Source: Planctomycetota bacterium (GTDB lineage: Bacteria; Planctomycetota; UBA1135; GCA-002686595). Taken from it: a DNA stretch of 48,903 nucleotides. Positions 26,605 to 34,868 of this stretch are shown here, piece after piece. The notes beneath the pieces are model-generated. The model searched no databases, was not told where the DNA came from, and was given only the letters and a program-made list of their open reading frames with translations. The stretch covers positions 1 to 48,903 of the forward strand of contig PBIX01000042.1 in assembly GCA_002720975.1 (NCBI GenBank), given 5' to 3'. Within the stretch, counting starts at the first letter, position 1; each line of letters opens with the position of its first letter. A program made the translations under genes and the position numbers.

Positions 26605-29040
26605 ATGAAACCCTCACTGCTACTGCACACGCTGTTGGTCGCCCCCTTGCCGCTGGTCTCCACCCACATGGTGGACGACGAGGCCTATCGACTGCCTCCC
26701 CCGGAGGTGGTCGAGCTGGTTGACGCCGCGTCCCCGCCCTCGCTGAGCATCAGCCCCGATGGCCGCTGGGCACTGGGAGTCGAGCCCGACACCCTGCCGT
26801 CTATCGCCGATGTCTCGCGGCCCATGCTGCGCCTTGCGGGGCTGCGTATCGACCCCACCGCCAATGCCCGCCACCGCAGCTCGTTCAACCGCGGTCTCTT
26901 CCTGCGGGATCTCACTAGCAGCCAAGAGACCCGCATACTCCTCCCCATGGGCTCGCGCCTGGTTGGAGTACGCTGGTCGCACACCTCGCGGCACTTCGCC
27001 TACACCCTGCTCACGGATTCCGGCACATCCCTGTGGGTGGCCCGCGTCAGCGCACCCCGGGCCGCATTCGAGGCCAGCCGCAGGGTCTCCTCGGTGCTGG
27101 GTTCCGGCTATCAGTGGAGCCCCGACGGGACGAGCCTGATCGTCACCGAGGTGCCCGCCAAGCGCGGGGCGCCCCCCGTCAAGCCCCTGGTGCCCACCGG
27201 CCCCAATGTCCGCGAGACCAGTGGCTCCAGCTCGCCCCTGCGCACCTACCAGGATCTGCTCTCCAGCACACACGACGAGGCACTGTTTGAGTACTACGCC
27301 ACGAGTGCGCTCAACCGCATCGACCTCTCCAGCGGCCTGCGCACTCCCATCGGGCCGCCGGCTCTTTACGGCTCAGTCTCCTCGTCCCCCGACAGCGGAC
27401 ACCTGTTGGTAACCACCATCCAGCGCCCCTTCTCCTATCTCATGCCCGCCTATCTCTTCGGCCACAACGTCGAGGTCTGGGACGCGGACGGCCAGATCGA
27501 GAAGCGGGTGGTCAGCGTCCCCATCGCGGAGGGCATTCCTCTGCACGGCGTGCGCACGGGACCGCGCAGCATCGGCTGGCGTCCTGGGCACCCGGCGACG
27601 CTGGTCTGGACCGAGGCGCTGGACGGCGGAGACCCCAAGAAGGAGGTCCCCCACCGCGATCGGTGCATGCTGGCGGAGCCCTTTGGCGGAGAGGTGCGCG
27701 AGGCGTTCCGGACCGAGTTCCGGTTGCGTGGGATCAGCTGGCTGCAGGACGGCCACCGCGCCCTGGCCAGAGAATACGACCGCGACCGCCGCTGGAACCT
27801 GATCTGGCTGCGGGACATCGACAATCCTGACGCCGAGCCACGCCTGGTCGAGGACCGCAGCAGCAACGACCGCTATGGAGATCCAGGCTCGCCACTCACC
27901 CTGGTCGACGCCAGCGGCGATCGACTGGTGCGCGTGGATGGACCCTGGATCCACCGCAGCGGCCAGGGTGCTGGGCCTGCGGGCGCGCGACCATTCCTGG
28001 ATCGACAGAACCTGGAGACCCTGAAGAGCGAACGCCTCTGGCAGTGCGAGGAGAGGACGTATGAATCCGTGGCGGCCCTCATCGACGTGACGGCCTCCGG
28101 GCCGGTCTTCATGACGCGCTGCGAGACTGCCAGTAAGCCACCCAACTACCGCCTGCATAGCGGCGAGAAGGTCCAAGCCCTGACGGACTACGCCGACCCG
28201 ACGCCGCAGCTTCGGGGAATCACCAAGCAGCTCGTCACCTACGAGCGCGCCGATGGGGTCGCCTTGTCTTCGATCCTCTACCTCCCTGCGGGCTATGAGG
28301 AGGGCACGCGCCTGCCGCTGGTGGTGTGGGCCTACCCCCGTGAGTTCAGTGACCCCAAGACCGCCGGCCAGGTGGGTGGCAGCCCCCATCGCTTCACGCG
28401 CATCGGCGGCTCCTCGCACCTGTTCTTTCTGACCCAGGGCTACGCCATCATGGACGCCGCGACGATGCCGGTGATCGGTGATGCCGAGACCATGAACGAC
28501 ACGTTCATCGAGCAGATCGTGGCCGCGGCCCAGGCCGCCATCGACAAGGCCGTGGAGATGGGGGTCGCCGATCCCACGCGCGTCGGCGTCGGGGGGCACA
28601 GCTACGGGGCCTTCATGACGGCCAACCTGCTCGCCCACTGCGACCTCTTCAGCGCCGGTGTGGCACGCAGCGGCGCCTATAACCGGACCCTGACGCCCTT
28701 CGGCTTCCAGTCGGAGCGGCGCACCTTGTGGGAGGCACCCGAGATCTACTTCGCCATCTCGCCCTTCATGCACGCCAACAAGATCAATGAGCCGATCCTG
28801 CTCCTGCACGGCGAGATCGACAACAACTCAGGTACCTTCCCGGTGCAGTCGTCACGGCTGTACCAGGGCATCAAGGGCAACGGAGGGACAGCGAGGCTGG
28901 TCTACCTGCCCAACGAGAGCCATGGGTATCGCGCCCGCGAGTCGGTGCTTCACACGCTGGCCGAGATGATCGACTGGTTCGACAAGCACGTGAAGAATGC
29001 CAGTCCCAAGCCCTCAAGCAGTGACGTCCTCGACAAGTAG
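26605..29040 (+). CDS. Exported S9 family (prolyl oligopeptidase-type) serine peptidase
   Basis: This protein of 811 residues has a signal peptide (LLLHTLLVAPLPL). Residues about 40-560 form the propeller that gates S9 peptidases (SLSISPDGRW, GVRWSHTSRHFAY, GYQWSPDG). The C-terminal alpha/beta-hydrolase domain carries the triad: Ser666 in GGHSYGAFM, Asp739 in GEIDNN, and His773 in NESHGYRARES. Relatives cleave short peptides, often two residues at a time or after proline. An exported member suggests peptide degradation in the periplasm. The ATG at 26605 is chosen for the signal peptide; the frame continues far upstream without one. It diverges from the PSCyt1 operon and converges with the amidohydrolase gene. 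Confidence 0.92.
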   Translation: MKPSLLLHTLLVAPLPLVSTHMVDDEAYRLPPPEVVELVDAASPPSLSISPDGRWALGVEPDTLPSIADVSRPMLRLAGLRIDPTANARHRSSFNRGLFLRDLTSSQETRILLPMGSRLVGVRWSHTSRHFAYTLLTDSGTSLWVARVSAPRAAFEASRRVSSVLGSGYQWSPDGTSLIVTEVPAKRGAPPVKPLVPTGPNVRETSGSSSPLRTYQDLLSSTHDEALFEYYATSALNRIDLSSGLRTPIGPPALYGSVSSSPDSGHLLVTTIQRPFSYLMPAYLFGHNVEVWDADGQIEKRVVSVPIAEGIPLHGVRTGPRSIGWRPGHPATLVWTEALDGGDPKKEVPHRDRCMLAEPFGGEVREAFRTEFRLRGISWLQDGHRALAREYDRDRRWNLIWLRDIDNPDAEPRLVEDRSSNDRYGDPGSPLTLVDASGDRLVRVDGPWIHRSGQGAGPAGARPFLDRQNLETLKSERLWQCEERTYESVAALIDVTASGPVFMTRCETASKPPNYRLHSGEKVQALTDYADPTPQLRGITKQLVTYERADGVALSSILYLPAGYEEGTRLPLVVWAYPREFSDPKTAGQVGGSPHRFTRIGGSSHLFFLTQGYAIMDAATMPVIGDAETMNDTFIEQIVAAAQAAIDKAVEMGVADPTRVGVGGHSYGAFMTANLLAHCDLFSAGVARSGAYNRTLTPFGFQSERRTLWEAPEIYFAISPFMHANKINEPILLLHGEIDNNSGTFPVQSSRLYQGIKGNGGTARLVYLPNESHGYRARESVLHTLAEMIDWFDKHVKNASPKPSSSDVLDK

Positions 29041-29046
29041 AACCCG

Positions 29047-29075
29047 GCGCCCGGTGAAGAGCGCTCACCGGGCGC
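29047..29075. terminator. Strong hairpin between convergent genes
   Basis: GCGCCCGGTGA (29047-29057) pairs perfectly with TCACCGGGCGC (29065-29075) around a seven-base loop. It lies just after the peptidase stop codon and takes in the amidohydrolase stop codon. It probably ends transcripts from both sides, although no T-run is present. Confidence 0.6.
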
Positions 29076-30774
29076 GGTAGCGCACCTCTCCTCCCACCAG
29101 GGTCAACTCGACCCGGGCCTCGCCCAGCTTCTCGGCGGGCATGGTGAGGATGTCATGGGACAGGACCACCATGTCCGCCAGCTTGCCGGGTTCAAGGGAG
29201 CCCTTGATCTTGTCTTCGAAGGCAGCGTAGGCCGCGTTCAGTGTGGCCGCGCGCAGGGCCTGGTCGCGCGTCATGCGCTGGCCCGGTTCGAAGATCTCGC
29301 CGTTCTTCATGCGCCGGGTCACCGCGGCCCGGAAGTTGGCCAGGGGGTCCACGTCCTCCACGGGCGCATCGGTCCCTTGGGTGACCACGGCTCCCGAGCG
29401 CAGCAGGTCGAGGGCACGGTACGCCCCGCTCGCGCTGCGCTCGGGTCCGATGCGGCTGGGCACCCAGGGCCCGTCCGACACGCAGTGGATGGCCTGCATG
29501 GAGGCGATCACCCCCATGCGCGCAAAGCGCGGCAGGTCGTCGGGGTGCAGGTGCTGGGCGTGCTCGATCCGCCAGCGCCGGTCGGCACCTCGGGTCTCCC
29601 CTCCCTGAAGGGAATCGAAAGCCCGCTGATAGACATCCAGAACCTCACGATTGCCATGGTCGCCAATGGCGTGCACGCACAGCTGAAGGTCGTGTTCCAG
29701 CGCCAGGGTGGCGACCGCCTCCATCTGCTCAGGAGAGAGCAGTCGCAGGCCGTGGGTGTCCGGCAGGTCTGTGTAGGGTTCGAGCAGCCAGGCACCGTGG
29801 GAGCCCAGGGCCCCGTCGATGGTGCGCTTGATGGCCGCCACGGTCAGGTGGTGGTCTCCCACGCCGACAACCCGGGCCTCCGGCATGGCGCGCGCGAGGA
29901 TCTCCACGGGCTCGTTGAGCATCACCCATAGGCGCACGCGCAGCTCGCCCGCCAGGGCCATGGTCTTGAAGGCGCTCGCCGTCCTCAGGCTGGTGCCCGC
30001 GATCTGAAAGCTGGTGATTCCCTTCGCCAGACACTCGTCCATGGCCTGCTCGGCCTTGTCCTTCAGCGGAATGGGCCGTGCACGTGCCTCCGCCCCGGCC
30101 ACCAGCCCCGCCGCTGCCTCGCGCAGGGCCCCGGTCGGGTTCCCCTTGAGGTCCCGCACGACGGTCCCGCCCGATGGGTCAGGTGTCTCGGAACTCAGGC
30201 CGCACAGGTCCATGGCCTTCTGGTTGGCGAACACCATGTGTCCGCTCGCATGCCTGAGGAGAACAGGGTGCTGCGGAGACACGGCGGAGAGCGAAGCGTG
30301 CACGGGCAGACCCTCCACGGCACCTGGAGGTGTGCGCTCCCACTTCTCCTGGTGCCAGCCCCGCCCGCGGATGAGGGTGCCCTCGGGGATGCGCTTGGCT
30401 GCCTCGGCCACCTGCGCCACGACGTCCTCCCAAGAAGTGGCGGTGCGCAGGTCCAACTGCATGCGCGCCTCACCGACTCCGAGGAAGTGGCCATGACCCT
30501 CAATGAAACCCGGAACCACACGGCGTCCTTCGAGCGCAATGACCTCCGTGTCAGATCCGATCCACCGGGCAATCTCCGCTTCGCTTCCGATGGCCGTGAT
30601 GCGCCCATCCGTAATGGCCAGAGCGCGGACCTCGGGGGTGGCAACCGAGAGGGTGCTGATCGGTCCACCGGTCAGGACCGTGTCCGCCACGGGCACTTGG
30701 GAACCATGGGCCAGGCCCGCGGCGAGGCCCATCCCCATGGCCACAAGCTGGACAGCAGATTGGAGAGTCTTCAT
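29065..30774 (-). CDS. Exported YtcJ-like amidohydrolase (amidohydrolase family 3)
   Basis: This protein of 569 residues has a signal peptide (SAVQLVAMGMGLAAGLAHGS). The metal-binding motif GHGHF in VVPGFIEGHGHFLGVG opens the TIM-barrel domain. The flanking beta domain (DTVLTGG, LAITDGRITAIGS, and the C-terminal GSLEPGKLADMVVLS) is typical of metal-dependent hydrolases such as D-aminoacylases and YtcJ. Other likely ligand regions are CVHAIGDHGNREVL and RIEHAQHLHPDD. The substrate is unknown; amides or N-acyl compounds are likely. Two in-frame ATGs exist, at 30783 and 30774; I favour 30774 because a -10-like hexamer ends only one base before 30783. Confidence 0.88.
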   Translation of the reverse strand: MKTLQSAVQLVAMGMGLAAGLAHGSQVPVADTVLTGGPISTLSVATPEVRALAITDGRITAIGSEAEIARWIGSDTEVIALEGRRVVPGFIEGHGHFLGVGEARMQLDLRTATSWEDVVAQVAEAAKRIPEGTLIRGRGWHQEKWERTPPGAVEGLPVHASLSAVSPQHPVLLRHASGHMVFANQKAMDLCGLSSETPDPSGGTVVRDLKGNPTGALREAAAGLVAGAEARARPIPLKDKAEQAMDECLAKGITSFQIAGTSLRTASAFKTMALAGELRVRLWVMLNEPVEILARAMPEARVVGVGDHHLTVAAIKRTIDGALGSHGAWLLEPYTDLPDTHGLRLLSPEQMEAVATLALEHDLQLCVHAIGDHGNREVLDVYQRAFDSLQGGETRGADRRWRIEHAQHLHPDDLPRFARMGVIASMQAIHCVSDGPWVPSRIGPERSASGAYRALDLLRSGAVVTQGTDAPVEDVDPLANFRAAVTRRMKNGEIFEPGQRMTRDQALRAATLNAAYAAFEDKIKGSLEPGKLADMVVLSHDILTMPAEKLGEARVELTLVGGEVRYRAR

Positions 30775-30784
30775 GCCCGCCATG

Positions 30785-30814
30785 AGAATCGTTCAGGCCT
30801 GAAAGGGCAATCAA
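30785..30814 (-). promoter_or_regulatory. Promoter-like pair before the amidohydrolase gene
   Basis: On the minus strand TTGATT (30814-30809) and GATTCT (30790-30785) are 18 bp apart. Transcription would then begin around 30778, between the two candidate start codons, leaving a leader of about 4 bases before the ATG at 30774. Confidence 0.4.
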
Positions 30815-30835
30815 AGCCCCCCATCCGGTTCGTAA

Positions 30836-30865
30836 TTGCAGCCTCGGGGAGATCTGTCAGGATGA
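30836..30865 (+). promoter_or_regulatory. TTGCAG-N18-GGATGA promoter-like element
   Basis: TTGCAG (30836-30841), an 18-bp spacer with GGGGA and CTGTCA segments, and GGATGA (30860-30865) match the elements before the genes at 34869, 36121 and 48667. An ATG lies 3 bases after it (30869), but the signal peptide of the truncated propeller gene begins at the in-frame ATG at 30917. Confidence 0.4.
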
Positions 30866-30916
30866 GCGATGTTGGCCTTCCCCGCAAATGTCCACGAAAG
30901 CCCCCCGCAAATCGCC

Positions 30917-31186
30917 ATGCGTACCCCCAAGCACATCCCGACTTGGACGATCTCCTTTGTGCTGTCCACCACCCTGGCCCAGGGCCAGGACTTCGGACCC
31001 AGGCAGACCATCACCCAGCTGGCACGACACGCCATCTCGGTCCACGCCACAGATCTGGATGGTGACGGTGACCCGGATGTGCTCTCGGCCTCCCTGTACG
31101 ACGGCAAGATCGCCTGGTACAAGAACCTGACGGCCGACACCTTCGAGAGCCGTGGGCGACCCCCGCCAGCAACAGGGAGCAGGTGA
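30917..31186 (+). pseudogene. Truncated VCBS propeller gene (5' end only)
   Basis: The start is normal: a signal peptide (ending TTLAQGQDF) and one complete repeat (TDLDGDGDPDVLSASLYDGKIAWYKN). Similarity to the intact paralogue at 33253 stops near 31145, about 30 bases later a stop codon ends the frame, and the remaining six repeats and the C-terminal domain are missing. The sequence beyond belongs to the opposite-strand MATE-like gene fragment. The propeller gene was therefore cut by a deletion or rearrangement. A short exported peptide of about 90 residues could still be made. Confidence 0.75.
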
Positions 31187-31700
31187 CGATCACCCGCACC
31201 ATGGTCCCCATGCCCACCGTCTTGGACTTCCCGAAGCGGATCAGAAGCCCCTGGTGAAAGCGCCGATCCGCGATGGCCCAGCTCCACGGTGTCATCAGCA
31301 TCAGCCCGAGACGACCGGGTTCGATCGCCTCCACCGGAGGATTGATGAGGGGAATGAGCAGGACGTCGTAGAGCGGCGTGAACGCAACGAGCGCGTGCAG
31401 GAGCGAGAGCGCCACACCAGAGAAGGTTGTGAAGCGCTTCAGGCGCCTGAAGGACTCGCGGTCTGTGGAGAGCGCGGTCGAGGCCGCGAGCATCATGATG
31501 ATAGGCGCCTCGATCAACAACGAGATCGGAAAGACGATGCCGCCGAACGCGGCGAGGTGATGCTTGGCATCGGCTAGACGAGCGACGGCCGCGCTGACCA
31601 GCGACATCTCCGCCCCCATGAGCAGCCAGCTGGCCGCCAGGGGCCACCAGGTACTAAATACCTGACGGTTGGTGAGGGGGGTGCGTCCAGCGGAGTCCAT
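31155..31700 (-). pseudogene. MATE-like multi-TM transporter gene, C-terminal half missing
   Basis: The first 180 or so residues are a clean membrane protein: FSTWWPLAASWLLMGAEMSL, then SLLIEAPIIMMLAAST, SLLHALVAFTPLYDVLL, and a segment with RRFHQGLLIRFGKSKTVGMG followed by a further TM helix. This resembles MATE-fold exporters or flippases, which usually have about 430-450 residues and twelve helices; only about five are left. After GVAHGS the frame runs on through the complement of the truncated propeller gene and becomes meaningless. It starts at 31700 and faces the propeller fragment, with the break point near 31145-31160. Confidence 0.7.
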
Positions 31701-31878
31701 GAAGCCGGGGGTTGTACCGCACCGGAGGGATCCGCGACCCTGCGATCCCTATTATCTGAAGACTCGACAGCCGAACCTCCCGGCCGGGATGAGGCGCGGG
31801 CGGGGACGGCAGGGGCACTTCTCAAAGCCGCCAACATGCCTCCCTCTTCTGGCGGTGGATCCCTATAGGCTATGCCCC

Positions 31879-33144
31879 ATGCTCACTCTTACCGGAAGCC
31901 GGGTCGCACGAACAACCACTCTCTGTGTGCTCTACGCGGCGCAGGGGATGCCCTGGGGATTTGTGACGATCGCGCTCCTGTCCTACCTGGCGGGGCAGGG
32001 GGCCGGGCTCGCGGAGACGGCCAAGATCTCCTCGCTCGCAACGCTCCCCTGGACCTTCAAGCTCTTCTGGGGACCGATAATCGACCGCTTCACGCTGCGC
32101 TCCATGGGGCGGCGAAGACCGTGGATCATCCTGGCCCAGTTCGCCATGAGCGTGACGCTCCTCGCGATGATCCTCATCGGGGACCTGACCGCGGAGTTCG
32201 AGACCCTGGCCTGGATGGTCTTCGTTCACAACTGCTTCGTCTCCCTGCAGGACGTGGCCTCCGACGCCCTGGCCGTAGACGTGCTGCTGGACAGCGAGCG
32301 CGGAACCGTCAATGGGCTGATGTGGGCGTCGAACTATGCCGGCACGGCGATTGGTGGAGCGGGCATGGGGACGGTGATCGCGAACTACGGCCTGCGCCCG
32401 GCCTTCTGCCTGCAGGCGGCTGTGCTGCTTGGGATCCTCTGCCTGCCCCTCTTCATTAGGGAGCGGGCAGGAGAGAAGCTCCTCCCCTGGTCCAAGGGCG
32501 AGGCCAAGCTCGAACCGGGTGAGGAGAGAACCGAGAGCATCGCGGGGCTTACCCGGGGCCTGGTCGGCGCGTTGAAGTCCTGGCCCGCATTTCTCGGTGT
32601 CCTGTTCGCCTTCGCCGGATCCATCACGGTAGGAATGCGCGTCGCCGTCATGCCGGTCTTCTACACCCAGGAGGTCGGCTGGACCGACGCGCACTTCGCC
32701 CAGGTGGAGGGTGGCATCGGCTCGGGGGCCGGAGTCCTCGGTGCGCTCCTCGGCGGCTATCTCGCCGATCGACTTGGCGTGAAGACGGTCATCACGCTTG
32801 GCCTGCTCGGCATCTGCGGTCTGTGCGCCGCCATGGGACTCTCCGAGGGGCTGCGCGCTAGCCAGTCCTTCCCGCTCGTGTTTCTCCTGGGGACGTTGTT
32901 TTGCATCTCCATGATGACGGTCGCTGGCTTCGCTCTGTTCATGCGCCTGTGCACCGCAGCGGTCGCGGGTACGCAGTACACCCTCTACATGGCGCTCGCC
33001 AACGTGGCACGCATCTCCGGCGCCGCCATCGTGGCCTCTCTTTCCGACAGAGGCTACGAGACGATCTTCTGCGTCATGGCCATCGCAATCCTCATCCCTC
33101 TGCCGTTCCTCTACCTGATCCGGGAGGAGAGCGGTTCGTCCTAG
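31879..33144 (+). CDS. MFS transporter, AmpG/PAT-like
   Basis: This inner-membrane protein has 421 residues and about twelve predicted helices. YAAQGMPWGFVTIALLSYLA, LPWTFKLFWGPIIDRF and the SLQDVASDALAVD segment match the AmpG/PAT branch of the major facilitator superfamily, whose members import muropeptides or acetyl-CoA. The usual cytoplasmic basic loop SMGRRRPWI lies between helices 2 and 3. A second-half helix pair contains GYLADRLGVKTVI. The substrate cannot be assigned; recycling of cell-wall fragments is one option. The ATG at 31879 is chosen because the hydrophobic N-terminus starts there; TAGGCT ends 7 bases upstream. The gene lies beside, and diverges from, the broken MATE-like gene. 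Confidence 0.87.
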   Translation: MLTLTGSRVARTTTLCVLYAAQGMPWGFVTIALLSYLAGQGAGLAETAKISSLATLPWTFKLFWGPIIDRFTLRSMGRRRPWIILAQFAMSVTLLAMILIGDLTAEFETLAWMVFVHNCFVSLQDVASDALAVDVLLDSERGTVNGLMWASNYAGTAIGGAGMGTVIANYGLRPAFCLQAAVLLGILCLPLFIRERAGEKLLPWSKGEAKLEPGEERTESIAGLTRGLVGALKSWPAFLGVLFAFAGSITVGMRVAVMPVFYTQEVGWTDAHFAQVEGGIGSGAGVLGALLGGYLADRLGVKTVITLGLLGICGLCAAMGLSEGLRASQSFPLVFLLGTLFCISMMTVAGFALFMRLCTAAVAGTQYTLYMALANVARISGAAIVASLSDRGYETIFCVMAIAILIPLPFLYLIREESGSS

Positions 33145-33195
33145 TGCGGGCACACCACCCTGAGAGCTCAGCCATCCCCCTGGAACAGACCAGAG

Positions 33196-33225
33196 TTGAC
33201 GCTTGGGCTCAATGTGCGAGTATGG
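33196..33225 (+). promoter_or_regulatory. TTGACG-N18-GTATGG promoter-like element
   Basis: TTGACG (33196-33201) and GTATGG (33220-33225) are 18 bp apart. The spacer ends AATGTGCGA, as in the elements at 34834, 36087 and 48633. The start codon follows 27 bases later, so here a short leader is expected. Confidence 0.5.
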
Positions 33226-33252
33226 ACCGCCCTCAGATCCCACAAGCCAACC

Positions 33253-34797
33253 ATGAAGGCCTACACCCGCTACCTGCTCTCATTCTGCCCGATCGGCCTC
33301 TCCGTCTGCCTCGCCAGCGGCCAGGACTTCAGCGCCCAGAAAACCGTCACCGTCAAAGCGGGGGGGGCCCGCTGTGCCTATCCTGTGGACCTGGACGGGG
33401 ATGGAGACCTGGATGTCGTGGGCGCGGCAGACCTGAATGACAAGGTCGCCTGGTATGAGAACCTGGGCGCGGGGACCTGGGGGCCTGAACAGGTGATCAC
33501 GACCGATGCCGACGGGGTCCAACGCGTCTTTGCCATTGATCTGGACGGCGATGGAGACGCCGACGTGCTCTCCGCGTCGTTCATCGACGACAAGATCGCC
33601 TGGTATGAGAATCGCCTCAACAAGAAGACTCAGGGTTTTGGGCAGCAGCAGATAATCACGACGGATGCCGAGAGCACCAGCTGTGTCTTTGCAGCAGACC
33701 TCGACAATGATGGAGATGCCGACGTGCTCTCGGCGTCATCCACCGACGGAAAAGTCGCCTGGTACGAGAACGATGGCGACGGAACATTCGGGCCACAGCA
33801 GCTTCTCATAGCTGGCGCGTGGGGTGTAGGGTCCGTCCATGCAGAGGACCTGGACGGCGATGGGGACCAGGATGTGCTCATGGCGGTGTTCAACTCTGAC
33901 CGGGTCTCGTGGTTCGAGAATCTTGGCGGTGGGTCCTTTGGATCGGAGGTGGTGATCACGACCAAGGCGGCTGGGCCCAGGTGCGTCTATACCGAGGATC
34001 TGGATGGGGATGGAGATCCGGACCTGCTTACAGCTTCCTTCTGGGACAACAAGATTGGCTGGGTGAGGAATCTGGGCGGTGGCAATTTCGGCCCCCTAAA
34101 GAAGATCGCGTCCAATCCCGGTAGGCCCAAATCCGTGTACGCAGCAGACCTCGATGGGGACGGAGATGCGGACGCACTCTCGGTGTCGTATGAAAGCGAC
34201 ACGGTCGCCTGGTACGAGAACCTCGGCAGTGGCTCATTCAGCGCCGAGAAGGTGATCACAAACCAAGCGGACTTCGTCTGGTCCGTCTACGCCGCGGACC
34301 TGGACAGCGATGGGGACGCCGATGTCCTGACCGCACAGTACTACGGCAGTAAGATTGCCTGGCACGAGAACTTCATGGGCGTCCCCAGCTGCAACATCGT
34401 GTTCTGTGACACCGATGGCGACAACCAGGGCGACGTCTCTTTGAGCACCTGTGACTGCTCAAACGGCGCCATCACGCTCGCCTTGAGTACGAGCTTCACA
34501 GGCGAGTTCACCTACCCCCTCGTGGGACTGGGGACGACAGCCGTGAGTCCCACAGGAGTCTCTGAGCTGTGTCTCGCTGGTTCAACGATCGGCCGCTACC
34601 GCAAGGACGCCGGAGCGATCAGCGCCACGGGCACCTTCAGTATCGACCTCCTGGACGCCGCCTCCGCTCCCGGCGGTGGCGTGCCCTCCATCGGCGGCGC
34701 CCTGTGCAACGGCAACACTTGGCGCTTCCAGTATTGGCACCGCGACGGCATGAATCCTTCGCGGTACTCGAAGGGAATTGCCGGCTTGATCAACTGA
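33253..34797 (+). CDS. Exported seven-repeat VCBS propeller protein with type A C-terminal domain
   Basis: This protein of 514 residues has a signal peptide (YLLSFCPIGLSVCLASGQ). Seven repeats (DLDGDGDxDVLSAS ... KIAWYEN) form a probable seven-bladed calcium-binding propeller; this is the intact relative of the fragments at 30917 and 48667. Residues 380-514 form the 135-residue type A C-terminal domain (CNIVFCDTD ... LCNGNTWRFQYWHR ... GIAGLIN), nearly the same as in the otherwise different propeller at 17535. The ATG at 33253 starts the signal peptide directly. The frame is open upstream to 33196 but those codons lie within the promoter-like element. The function is unknown, probably cell surface. 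Confidence 0.87.
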   Translation: MKAYTRYLLSFCPIGLSVCLASGQDFSAQKTVTVKAGGARCAYPVDLDGDGDLDVVGAADLNDKVAWYENLGAGTWGPEQVITTDADGVQRVFAIDLDGDGDADVLSASFIDDKIAWYENRLNKKTQGFGQQQIITTDAESTSCVFAADLDNDGDADVLSASSTDGKVAWYENDGDGTFGPQQLLIAGAWGVGSVHAEDLDGDGDQDVLMAVFNSDRVSWFENLGGGSFGSEVVITTKAAGPRCVYTEDLDGDGDPDLLTASFWDNKIGWVRNLGGGNFGPLKKIASNPGRPKSVYAADLDGDGDADALSVSYESDTVAWYENLGSGSFSAEKVITNQADFVWSVYAADLDSDGDADVLTAQYYGSKIAWHENFMGVPSCNIVFCDTDGDNQGDVSLSTCDCSNGAITLALSTSFTGEFTYPLVGLGTTAVSPTGVSELCLAGSTIGRYRKDAGAISATGTFSIDLLDAASAPGGGVPSIGGALCNGNTWRFQYWHRDGMNPSRYSKGIAGLIN

Positions 34798-34821
34798 TCT
34801 TCTCCCAGGGGCGCACTAGAC

Positions 34822-34863
34822 CCCAGCCCGGCGTTGCGAGTTTGGGGGGATCTGCGAGGATGG
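34822..34863 (+). promoter_or_regulatory. Repeated intergenic element with TTGCGA-N18-GGATGG core
   Basis: CCCAGCCCGGCG (34822-34833) is followed by TTGCGA (34834-34839), an 18-bp spacer with a G6 run and CTGCGA, then GGATGG (34858-34863). The start codon of the next gene follows after 5 bases. GAGGA inside the element could also act as a Shine-Dalgarno sequence. Confidence 0.5.
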
Positions 34864-34868
34864 GGGGC

